Positions 1 through 5,141 of a stretch of 6,822 bases of DNA are shown piece by piece. Origin of the DNA: an uncultured Phascolarctobacterium sp. (GTDB lineage Bacteria > Bacillota > Negativicutes > Acidaminococcales > Acidaminococcaceae); assembly GCA_900544885.1 (NCBI GenBank), contig UQWU01000065.1, positions 1 through 6,822 on the forward strand, given 5' to 3'. The position numbers and the translations under genes are program-made. Under the pieces are notes generated by a model. It did no database searches. It saw only the letters and a program-made list of their open reading frames with translations, and was not told the origin of the DNA. Within the stretch, counting starts at the first letter, position 1, and the number at the start of each line of letters is the position of its first letter.

Positions 1-130
1 AATGTCTAGCCAACTGGCGGAGAGAATAACGTACAGATTTATTGGATAATATCCCCTGTAATTCTCTGCGGTCACCATAAGAAAAATGTTTACCTTTTAT
101 GTGTTTTGTGGTATCTTGAGTATAGTCCAT
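1..130 (-). CDS. Transposase, N-terminal fragment (IS30-like), cut by window edge
   Basis: Forty-three codons are visible, reading off the left edge. The start ATG (128-130) is preceded on the minus strand by AAGGAGG (139-145) at ideal spacing. After a polar N-terminus come KHFSYGDRRELQ and YSLRQLARHF. This resembles the start of IS30-family transposases, where a conserved K-H-(L/F)-S/T-x2-(D/E)-R motif opens the N-terminal helix-turn-helix that binds the element ends. The DDE catalytic domain would lie outside the window, so intactness cannot be judged. Against the right copy this one has Ile instead of Thr at residue 11 and two silent changes. Confidence 0.75.
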   Translation of the reverse strand, partial: MDYTQDTTKHIKGKHFSYGDRRELQGILSNKSVRYSLRQLARH

Positions 131-198
131 TGTGATTGCCTCCTTGTAAGTTTTGTGTAGTAGCTTAATTTTAACATGAAGAGGTCACAATGGACTAT
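122..198 (-). promoter_or_regulatory. Transposase leader with start-codon-sequestering inverted repeat (left copy)
   Basis: Two perfect 14-bp arms, 185-198 and 122-135, flank a 49-nt loop. On the minus strand the 3' arm contains the transposase ATG. A candidate extended -10 (TG-T-TAAAAT, plus-strand 168-176) lies inside the loop. A transcript from it would lack the upstream arm and stay translatable, while a transcript entering from the neighbouring DNA would contain both arms and could fold over the start codon. The arrangement is visible in the sequence. The function is inferred by analogy with the known protection of IS10 and IS50 against impinging transcription. Confidence 0.55.
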
Positions 199-311
199 TT
201 TTATTCTGTTTTCAAGGTGTGCAATTTCATTTTACAATGAACCCTTTTTAAATATTTTCTGAAAATTATCTTCATCTGTCTATTTTTTTCATAACCCGTC
301 CCCGAGCTTTT

Positions 312-455
312 ATGGATATGTTAAGCATTGCTTTCATCGGCATTATTATTTATTCAATATATAAATTTTTCCATAATAATGGTGGCGGCGGTAGTAGTAG
401 TGGCGGTGGCGACAGTAGCGTCTTTACTGGCAACCCTCATATCTTTAGTGATTAA
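312..455 (+). CDS. Small hypothetical membrane peptide with Gly/Ser-rich tail (47 aa)
   Basis: The 47-residue ORF begins MDMLSIAFIGIIIYSIYKFF, a single hydrophobic segment at about residues 3-20. A glycine/serine stretch follows (GGGGSSSGGGDSS, about residues 24-36), then a short polar tail ending IFSD. The Gly/Ser codons almost all end in T or C, and this stretch is far more GC-rich than its surroundings, which suggests coding on this strand. Against it, there is no good ribosome site (only GAG at 304-306). The frame stays open upstream to 252, just after the IS edge, so this may instead be the tail of a gene broken by the IS insertion. No family is recognised. A second ATG at 318 is an alternative start. 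Confidence 0.4.
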   Translation: MDMLSIAFIGIIIYSIYKFFHNNGGGGSSSGGGDSSVFTGNPHIFSD

Positions 456-621
456 AATCACAATCCTATTGTTTCTTTCTTGGAAATAATAGAATTGTTT
501 TTCTTTGTTAAATGTAGGTAAATCACTATCGTATTCATAATAACTATTTATTTCATTTAATATAGATAATTTTGTAAATTTCTTTAATCTAAAATAATTA
601 TCTATTTCACATTTATGTCAC
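456..621. other. AT-rich intergenic stretch with no supported gene
   Basis: No ORF with a start codon and ribosome site, and no strong hairpin, is seen here. A minus-strand frame (354-617) is open for 87 codons but has no early start codon. The stretch ends at the promoter of the PepSY gene. Confidence 0.5.
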
Positions 622-650
622 TTGACGATTTCATACTATTCTAGTATACT
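622..650 (+). promoter_or_regulatory. Sigma-70-type promoter of the PepSY gene
   Basis: TTGACG (622-627), a 17-nt spacer and TATACT (645-650) closely match consensus. The predicted transcript starts near 657, leaving a leader of about 65 nt. The -10 overlaps a short dyad, ATACTA-ttc-TAGTAT (633-647), which could be an operator. A small hairpin, CGAAA/TTTCG (660-664 with 676-680), would sit at the very 5' end of the RNA. Confidence 0.65.
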
Positions 651-721
651 TTCCTTAGACGAAAGATAGAAAATATTTCGACAATATAAAATAAAGCAAA
701 TTTAATCAGGAGGCTTTTATT

Positions 722-1219
722 ATGAAAAAATTAACCGCTCTTTTAGCTACTGCTTTCGCAGCTGTTTCCTTATCTGCAACCGCTTTCGCAGCTAACATGA
801 TTAGCGCTGATGAAGCCTTAGCAATCGCACAAAAACAAGTTCCTGCAGGTAGTACCCACATAATGACTAAAGCAGAAACTGTTAAACAAAATCCCCACTA
901 TGATGTAAAATTCTATGATAATGCAACTCACACTGAATATGAAGTAGAAGTACTGCAAAACAACGGCGCAATTAAAGAATTCTCCATGGACGCTAAAGCA
1001 TCCGTAGGCAGTAGCAAGATTACCCTCTCCACTGCTGATGTTCAAGCTCTGGTACAAAAAGAATTTCCTAACGCTGTTTTCCAAAAAATTGAACTTTCCA
1101 GCGACAACGGCTTATATGAATATGAAGTAGAGTTCACTGCTCCCGGCGTACGCGGTGAAATGACCTTCAATCCTGAAAGCGGTCTGCTTCTGGAAAAAGA
1201 ATTGAAATACCAATTCTAA
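722..1219 (+). CDS. Exported tandem PepSY-domain protein
   Basis: The 165-residue protein has a classic Sec signal peptide: MKK, a hydrophobic core, and a likely signal peptidase I cut after AFA at residues 21-23. The mature protein has two similar halves, about 27-92 and 99-164. Each has a helix of the ISADEALAIAQKQ or LSTADVQALVQKEFP type, then strands of the YEVEV.. or YEYEVEF.. type ending in an acidic or Gly turn. This is the PepSY fold, known from peptidase propeptides and small periplasmic or cell-surface proteins, where it is thought to bind or inhibit peptidases; its role here is unknown. There are no cysteines. The start is fixed by AGGAGG at 708-713, 8 nt upstream. The gene is monocistronic, with its own promoter and a terminator directly after it, and no adjacent peptidase or histidine kinase partner is visible. 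Confidence 0.85.
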   Translation: MKKLTALLATAFAAVSLSATAFAANMISADEALAIAQKQVPAGSTHIMTKAETVKQNPHYDVKFYDNATHTEYEVEVLQNNGAIKEFSMDAKASVGSSKITLSTADVQALVQKEFPNAVFQKIELSSDNGLYEYEVEFTAPGVRGEMTFNPESGLLLEKELKYQF

Positions 1220-1258
1220 AATTGAAATTCACACCCTCCGTTTCTAAACATACATAGA

Positions 1259-1293
1259 AAAACCTCAGCAGTCATTTAGATTGCTGAGGTTTT
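1259..1293. terminator. Bidirectional intrinsic terminator between convergent genes
   Basis: A 12-bp perfect stem (1259-1270 with 1282-1293, core CCTCAGCA/TGCTGAGG) has an 11-nt loop. T-rich runs follow on both strands: TTTTCTTTTT in the plus direction and TTTTTCT in the minus direction. It sits between the ends of the PepSY gene and the convergent CoA-transferase-family gene and can serve both. Confidence 0.85.
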
Positions 1294-1297
1294 CTTT

Positions 1298-2464
1298 TTA
1301 TTCATCTATAGTAAACAATTTATGCAGCAAATCTAGATTATGTATATTCTTTTCTAAAAATTCGTGCGTATCCTCACCTAAACGCGGTGCACGTTTACGT
1401 AAAACCGCTGGTGTCTTACTCAATTTCAAAGCAAAACCCATTTGCTTATATTCACCTAACTCTTCATCCTCTACTGTAAGCACCATCTCGTTAGCCTTTG
1501 TCTGCTCTGCATTAACAGCCTCAGCAAAATTCAGCACCGGAGTAACACAAGTATCCTTACCACGCAAAAGCTCTACCCATTCTGCCAAAGTATGCTTAGC
1601 AAATTCTTTTGCAAGCTCTGCTTTTAAATAAGTATGCTGCGACATATCTTCAACTAAATCAATTAAATCACTACGTTGCAATAAAAGACAAAGATTCGTC
1701 CAAAATTTTTTCTCTAAGCAGCCCACAGCCAAATAACGTCCATCCTGTGTAGCATAAATATTATAATTAGCATTAGCACCTGTCAGCCAGTTATTACCAC
1801 GCTCAGCGACAAAGCTACTACCAAAATACAAAGCTGCAGCACCGGGCATCAAAGATAAAGCTACATTATATAGAGATATATCTATTTCCTGACCTTCTCC
1901 CGTTTTCTCTGCATGACGTAAAGCAATCATAATAGCCATACCTGCTGATAAAGCGGCATTCATATCTGCCATCAATACTCCTGGAATAGCAGGCTTGCCA
2001 TCTGCTTCTCCGCTCATAGAAGTAATACCTGCCAGACTCACATAGCCGATATCATGATCAGCCTGCTGCGCTAAAGGACCTTTACGTCCATAGCCGCTTA
2101 AGGAACAATAGATAATTTTAGGATTTATTTTGCTTGCGGTTTTATAGTCTATACCTAGCTTTTCTAAAACGTCTGGGCGATAGCTTTCCACTACAACATC
2201 GGCAGTTTTGACTAATTCAAAAAAAGCATCCCGCCCTGCTTTACTTTTTAAATCTAAAACAACACTACGTTTATTACGATTCAATTGTAAATGCCAATAG
2301 CCAAAATCTTTCAAAAACGGTGGAAAACTACGTGCATAATCACCTTGTCCCGGTGCTTCTATTTTTATAACTTCAGCACCAAAATCTGCCAATAACATTG
2401 TACAATACGGCCCTGGCAAAAGACGAGATAAATCCAATACGCGTATACCTTGTAAAGCTAACAT
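1298..2464 (-). CDS. CaiB/BaiF family protein, alpha-methylacyl-CoA racemase-like
   Basis: The 388-residue protein belongs to the family III CoA-transferase/racemase fold: RVLDLSRLLPGPY (8-20), the ADFGAEVIKIE signature (26-36), NRNKRSVVLDL (62-72) and SGYGRKGP (123-130). Residues matching the racemase triad of alpha-methylacyl-CoA racemase are present: His137-Asp138 in ADHDIGYVSL, Asp167 in LMADMNAA, and Glu251 in GCLEKKFW. Formyl-CoA and carnitine CoA-transferases use the Asp but lack the His, so a 2-methylacyl-CoA epimerase is favoured. The substrate is unknown and CoA transfer remains possible. The start at 2464 is chosen because AAGGAGG (2472-2478) lies 7 nt upstream and the family N-terminus begins there. 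A longer frame to 2554 adds 30 residues unlike the family. The gene follows the AICAR transformylase on the same strand but is separated from it by a terminator. Confidence 0.85.
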   Translation of the reverse strand: MLALQGIRVLDLSRLLPGPYCTMLLADFGAEVIKIEAPGQGDYARSFPPFLKDFGYWHLQLNRNKRSVVLDLKSKAGRDAFFELVKTADVVVESYRPDVLEKLGIDYKTASKINPKIIYCSLSGYGRKGPLAQQADHDIGYVSLAGITSMSGEADGKPAIPGVLMADMNAALSAGMAIMIALRHAEKTGEGQEIDISLYNVALSLMPGAAALYFGSSFVAERGNNWLTGANANYNIYATQDGRYLAVGCLEKKFWTNLCLLLQRSDLIDLVEDMSQHTYLKAELAKEFAKHTLAEWVELLRGKDTCVTPVLNFAEAVNAEQTKANEMVLTVEDEELGEYKQMGFALKLSKTPAVLRKRAPRLGEDTHEFLEKNIHNLDLLHKLFTIDE

Positions 2465-2511
2465 CAACCTGCCTCCTTTACTACTATTACTACGTACAAA
2501 TAATCTATTTA

Positions 2512-2552
2512 GGATATTCGCTATAGCCAGTATAAAAACCTGCAAAATATCC
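2512..2552 (-). promoter_or_regulatory. Weak candidate promoter/operator region upstream of the CaiB-family gene
   Basis: On the minus strand TATACT (2529-2534) is a possible -10, but no convincing -35 lies 16-18 nt upstream. It sits inside a 7-bp inverted repeat, GGATATT/AATATCC (2512-2518 with 2546-2552), next to the 8-bp palindrome GCTATAGC (2520-2527). These could be operator sites. Read-through from the upstream gene is the alternative source of transcript. Confidence 0.25.
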
Positions 2553-2569
2553 ACTTATATTGCTTTGGT

Positions 2570-2621
2570 AAAAAAAATATAAAAAAGCAGAGTAGAGAAC
2601 ATAATCGTCTTTACTCTGCTT
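2570..2621 (-). terminator. Intrinsic terminator after the AICAR transformylase gene
   Basis: AAGCAGAGTA (2585-2594) pairs perfectly with TACTCTGCTT (2612-2621). Four more inner pairs, including one G-U, leave a 9-nt loop. On the minus strand the stem is followed by TTTTTTATATTTTTTTT. The plus-strand side is also T-rich, so it may work both ways, but no plus-strand gene ends here. Confidence 0.85.
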
Positions 2622-2635
2622 AATTTTTTATTTAA

Positions 2636-3811
2636 TTAGTGATGGAACAGACGCAGACCGGTGAAGGCCATAGCAATACCGTATTTATCACAAGTTTCGA
2701 TAACATTATCATCACGGATAGAACCGCCTGCTTGAGCAATGTATTGAACGCCGCTACGATGTGCACGTTCAATGTTATCACCAAACGGGAAGAATGCATC
2801 ACTACCAAGAGCAACATCTTGCAATTCGCCGATCCAAGCTTTTTTCTCTTCGCGAGTCAACGGTTCCGGTTTTTCAGTGAAGAAGTTTTCCCAAACGCCG
2901 TCAGCTAAAACATCTTCATAATCGTCGGAAATATATACGTCGATAGTATTGTCACGATCAGGACGACGGATGCCTTCTTTGAACGGTAGTGCCAATACTT
3001 TCGGATTTTGACGCAACCACCAGATATCAGCCTTATTACCGGCCAGACGAGTGCAATGTACACGGGATTGTTGACCAGCACCGATACCGATTGCTTGACC
3101 GTCTTTAACGTAGCAAACGGAGTTAGATTGAGTATATTTAAGAACGATTAAGGAAATCAGCAAATCACGTGCTGCAGCTTCCGGAATTTCTTTATTTACG
3201 GTCGGACGTTTTTCTAACAAAGCTTCGGTAATTTTTGCTTCATTACGATCTTGTTCAAAGGTAATACCGAAGACTTGTTTTCTTTCGCTTAATTCAGGTA
3301 CATAGTCAGGATCGATTTTGATAACATTATAGGTACCTTTACGTTTAGTTTTCAGAATTGCCAGTGCTTCATCAGTGTAACCGGGAGCGATAACGCCATC
3401 GGATACTTCACGAGCCAGCATAGTAGCAGTTTCTTTATCGCAAACATCGGATAATGCTACAAAGTCACCATAAGAGCTCATACGGTCAGCACCACGAGCA
3501 CGTGCATAAGCAGTTGCCAACGGAGATAATTCTAAATCATCTACATAATAGATTTTCTTTAAGGTATCACTCATAGGCAGACCAACAGCAGCACCTGCAG
3601 GGCTTACGTGTTTAAAAGAAGCTGCTGCTGGCAGACCGGTTGCTTCTTTTAATTCTTTTACCAACTGCCAGCTGTTAAAAGCGTCCAAAAAGTTAATATA
3701 ACCAGGGCGGCCATTCAATACTTCAATCGGCAGATTCGCACCATTGGCCATAAAAATACGTGCTTTGGCTTGATTAGGATTGCAACCATATTTCAAAGCT
3801 AATTCGTTCAT
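2636..3811 (-). CDS. purH: Stand-alone AICAR transformylase (phosphoribosylaminoimidazolecarboxamide formyltransferase)
   Basis: The 391-residue enzyme corresponds to the transformylase half of PurH only. It transfers the formyl group of 10-formyl-tetrahydrofolate to AICAR, giving FAICAR, the penultimate step to IMP. Conserved blocks are LKYGCNPNQ (6-14), ASFKHVSPAGAAVG (64-77, with the catalytic Lys67-His68 pair), SNSVCYVKDGQAIGIGAGQQSR (229-250, Asn230) and SDAFFPFGDNIERA (337-350, Asp338). The MGS-like IMP cyclohydrolase domain of about 190 residues that precedes these blocks in ordinary PurH is absent, so ring closure must come from another gene. The start at 3811 is fixed by AAGGAGG (3820-3826) 8 nt upstream. 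The in-frame extension to 3916 would run through the terminator and riboswitch. Regulation: a ZTP riboswitch behind a consensus promoter. The C-terminus, GLRLFHH, is intact. Confidence 0.9.
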   Translation of the reverse strand: MNELALKYGCNPNQAKARIFMANGANLPIEVLNGRPGYINFLDAFNSWQLVKELKEATGLPAAASFKHVSPAGAAVGLPMSDTLKKIYYVDDLELSPLATAYARARGADRMSSYGDFVALSDVCDKETATMLAREVSDGVIAPGYTDEALAILKTKRKGTYNVIKIDPDYVPELSERKQVFGITFEQDRNEAKITEALLEKRPTVNKEIPEAAARDLLISLIVLKYTQSNSVCYVKDGQAIGIGAGQQSRVHCTRLAGNKADIWWLRQNPKVLALPFKEGIRRPDRDNTIDVYISDDYEDVLADGVWENFFTEKPEPLTREEKKAWIGELQDVALGSDAFFPFGDNIERAHRSGVQYIAQAGGSIRDDNVIETCDKYGIAMAFTGLRLFHH

Positions 3812-3863
3812 TTCTTCTTCCTCCTTGAAAATAGAATCAACAGTCCAGTAAAAAGTTCTGTAT

Positions 3864-3910
3864 AAAACAAAAACCGACATACTGGTACAATAACTTGCCC
3901 AGACGGTCGG
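3864..3910 (-). terminator. Riboswitch-controlled intrinsic terminator in the AICAR transformylase leader
   Basis: On the minus strand CCGAC (3906-3910) pairs with GTCGG (3874-3878), and CTGG (3899-3902) with CCAG (3882-3885), across a 3x3 internal loop. TTTTTGTTTT follows (3864-3873). The 5' arm is the conserved 3' segment of the riboswitch aptamer, so aptamer folding and terminator folding exclude each other. This is the usual transcriptional ON design of this class. Confidence 0.8.
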
Positions 3911-3963
3911 CGTCACCAGTCATACTCCCCTGTGGTTAATCCACTTCCGTCAGTTATATGACC
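3896..3963 (-). ncRNA. ZTP riboswitch (pfl motif) aptamer
   Basis: Read on the minus strand, P1 is GTCATA (3957-3962) with TATGAC (3919-3924). P2 is GTGG/CCAC (3941-3944 with 3932-3935), closed by a 5-nt loop and followed by A-GGGGAG, the conserved segment after P2. The 3' part, GCCGACCGTCTGGGC, matches the hallmark of the class. The pseudoknot is supported by complementarity: GACGG in the P1-P2 junction pairs with CCGTC in the 3' segment. As I recall the usual sequence it is GGCGG/CCGCC, so the two changes compensate. The ligand is known for the class: ZTP/ZMP, the alarmone made from AICAR when 10-formyl-tetrahydrofolate is low. The downstream gene is the AICAR-consuming enzyme. Ligand binding should block the overlapping terminator and turn expression on. 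Confidence 0.88.
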
Positions 3964-3973
3964 TACTAATAAA

Positions 3974-4002
3974 ATTATAAAATCTAACAATATTTTTGTC
4001 AA
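3974..4002 (-). promoter_or_regulatory. Consensus promoter of the ZTP riboswitch/AICAR transformylase unit
   Basis: On the minus strand TTGACA (4002-3997), a 17-nt spacer and TATAAT (3979-3974) match the sigma-70 consensus at all twelve positions. The transcript should start near 3967, a few bases before P1 of the riboswitch. That placement supports both assignments. Confidence 0.85.
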
Positions 4003-4024
4003 TGTTTTTACAATATGCTAAAAT
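3996..4024 (+). promoter_or_regulatory. Promoter of the radical SAM gene, divergent and overlapping
   Basis: TTGTCA (3996-4001), a 17-nt spacer and TAAAAT (4019-4024) are preceded by TG at 4016-4017, an extended -10. The -35 overlaps the -35 of the opposite-strand promoter by five bases. The predicted start near 4031 gives a leader of about 100 nt. That leader includes an imperfect 9-bp hairpin, AGTACTCTT/AAGAATACT, with no U-tract. Confidence 0.75.
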
Positions 4025-4130
4025 AAAGAAGTAAATACAAGTACTCTTAATAAAGAATACTAATAGGTATTAAATAATTTATCCTAATAATATTATTCTA
4101 TTATCGTAAATCTTTAAGGAGATGACCATC

Positions 4131-5027
4131 ATGACTTATTGTTACGTTTGTCCTCATCGCTGTGGTGTAGACCGTCCTGAAAATATGGCTGATACTAATG
4201 GTATCTTCGGCAGCTGCGGTTGTGGTATGCAACCCATAGTAGCCCGTGCAGGCCTGCATATGTGGGAAGAACCCTGCATCAGCGGTACCAACGGCAGCGG
4301 CACCGTATTCTTCAGCGGCTGTAATCTACACTGCGTATTCTGCCAAAATTTCGACATCAGCTGCAAAGGCTTCGGAAAAGAAATTACCATCGAAAGACTG
4401 CAGGAAATTTATCAGGAATTAATTGCTAAAGGTGCACATAACATTAATCTTGTTACACCTACTCATTTTACTGAAGCAGTATTAAAAAGCTTAGAAAAAC
4501 CTCTGCCTGTGCCTGTTGTTTACAATACCAGTGGTTTTGAAACACAAGATACTCTGCGTCGTCTGCAAGGAAAGGTGCAAATTTATCTGCCGGATTTAAA
4601 ATATTCTGATGATGTTGCCGCTATCAAGTATAGTAATGCTCCCTATTATTTCCGTACTGCAACAGAAGCCATCAAAGAAATGTACCGCCAAGTCGGTGAT
4701 TACGAAATCGATGACAACGGTATCATGAAAAAAGGTGTTATTATCCGTCATCTTATTCTGCCAGGTATGCTGGATAATACTAAAAAAGTTATTGACTGGG
4801 TATCCAATACCTTCAAACCAGGTCAAGTAATGTTCAGCCTTATGCATCAATATATTCCCTGCGGACGTGCAGCGGAATATCCGGAAATAAACCGTAAGGT
4901 CACTGATGAAGAATATGCTGAACTAGAAGCTTATTTAATGCAAAGCAATATCGAAGATGGTTTTGTTCAAGAAGGTGACGCAGCCTGTGAAGACTTCGTT
5001 CCCTGCTTCGACGGCACAGGTGTTTAA
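4131..5027 (+). CDS. Radical SAM protein, PflX-like (COG1313 type), function unknown
   Basis: The 298-residue protein carries the radical SAM cluster motif CX3CX2C at Cys64, Cys68 and Cys71 (SGCNLHCVFCQN), which should bind a 4Fe-4S cluster and S-adenosylmethionine. Before it are CX2CX3C (Cys4, Cys7, Cys11 in CYVCPHRCGVDR), CGC (Cys29, Cys31) and HMWEEPCISGTNGSGTVFFSG (43-63), a block typical of the PflX group. These proteins resemble pyruvate formate-lyase activases, but their substrate is unknown. YLPDLKYSD (152-160) and IIRHLILPGMLDNT (204-217) fit the middle and end of the barrel. The start at 4131 is preferred because AAGGAG (4116-4121) lies 9 nt upstream; the ATG at 4122 directly abuts it and is too close. 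The gene diverges from the AICAR transformylase. No clear terminator follows before the uracil permease. Confidence 0.85.
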   Translation: MTYCYVCPHRCGVDRPENMADTNGIFGSCGCGMQPIVARAGLHMWEEPCISGTNGSGTVFFSGCNLHCVFCQNFDISCKGFGKEITIERLQEIYQELIAKGAHNINLVTPTHFTEAVLKSLEKPLPVPVVYNTSGFETQDTLRRLQGKVQIYLPDLKYSDDVAAIKYSNAPYYFRTATEAIKEMYRQVGDYEIDDNGIMKKGVIIRHLILPGMLDNTKKVIDWVSNTFKPGQVMFSLMHQYIPCGRAAEYPEINRKVTDEEYAELEAYLMQSNIEDGFVQEGDAACEDFVPCFDGTGV

Positions 5028-5068
5028 TTAATAAAAATAATTTCTTGTTAAAAAATTTACAAAATTAC

Positions 5069-5097
5069 TTGCAATATTCTTCATTTCAACATAAAAT
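5069..5097 (+). promoter_or_regulatory. uraA: Promoter of the uracil permease gene
   Basis: TTGCAA (5069-5074), a 17-nt spacer and TAAAAT (5092-5097) give a predicted start near 5104 and a leader of about 38 nt. That leader is too short for a PyrR-type attenuator. Read-through from the radical SAM gene is also possible because no terminator is seen between the two genes. Confidence 0.55.
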
Positions 5098-5141
5098 ATT
5101 CTTTGTATGCTTTTTACTAAACTAGAAAAGAGGTATGAAAT

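Larger units (their letters stand above)
1..243 (-). mobile_element. Insertion sequence, 5' end, probably IS30 family, left copy (partial)
   Basis: This is the reverse complement of the sequence at the right edge of the window. The match starts abruptly at the element tip (GGTTCATTGT on the minus strand, ending at 243) and holds to the window edge with 3 mismatches in 243 bases. The outermost bases carry a small dyad, TTCATT-4 nt-AATGAA, a plausible transposase binding site. The tip is followed by a transposase leader and the transposase start. The element continues beyond position 1, so its other end and any target-site duplication cannot be seen. The family assignment rests on the N-terminus of the encoded protein and is tentative. 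Confidence 0.8.

Noticed and set aside
354..617. Minus-strand frame open for 87 codons with protein-like composition at its start
   Set aside because: It has no ATG, GTG or TTG near its beginning and no ribosome site. Its C-terminal part is merely the antisense of the Gly/Ser codons of the plus-strand small ORF. A decayed gene fragment cannot be excluded.
1281..1631. Plus-strand ORF of 116 aa inside the CaiB-family gene
   Set aside because: It is antisense to a well-supported gene, Ser/Ala-rich by codon shadowing, and overlaps the terminator stem.
2465..2554. N-terminal extension of the CaiB-family protein (30 extra residues)
   Set aside because: The extension is unlike the family N-terminus, and a strong ribosome site directly precedes the ATG at 2464.
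2639..2908. Plus-strand ORF of 89 aa inside the AICAR transformylase gene
   Set aside because: It is an antisense shadow of conserved coding sequence with no ribosome site or recognisable domain.
3812..3916. N-terminal extension of the AICAR transformylase (35 extra residues)
   Set aside because: It would translate through the riboswitch terminator and part of the aptamer. The ribosome site at 3820-3826 and family alignment both point to the start at 3811.
4031..4130. Possible riboswitch or T-box in the radical SAM leader
   Set aside because: Only an imperfect 9-bp hairpin is present, with no conserved motif and no terminator.
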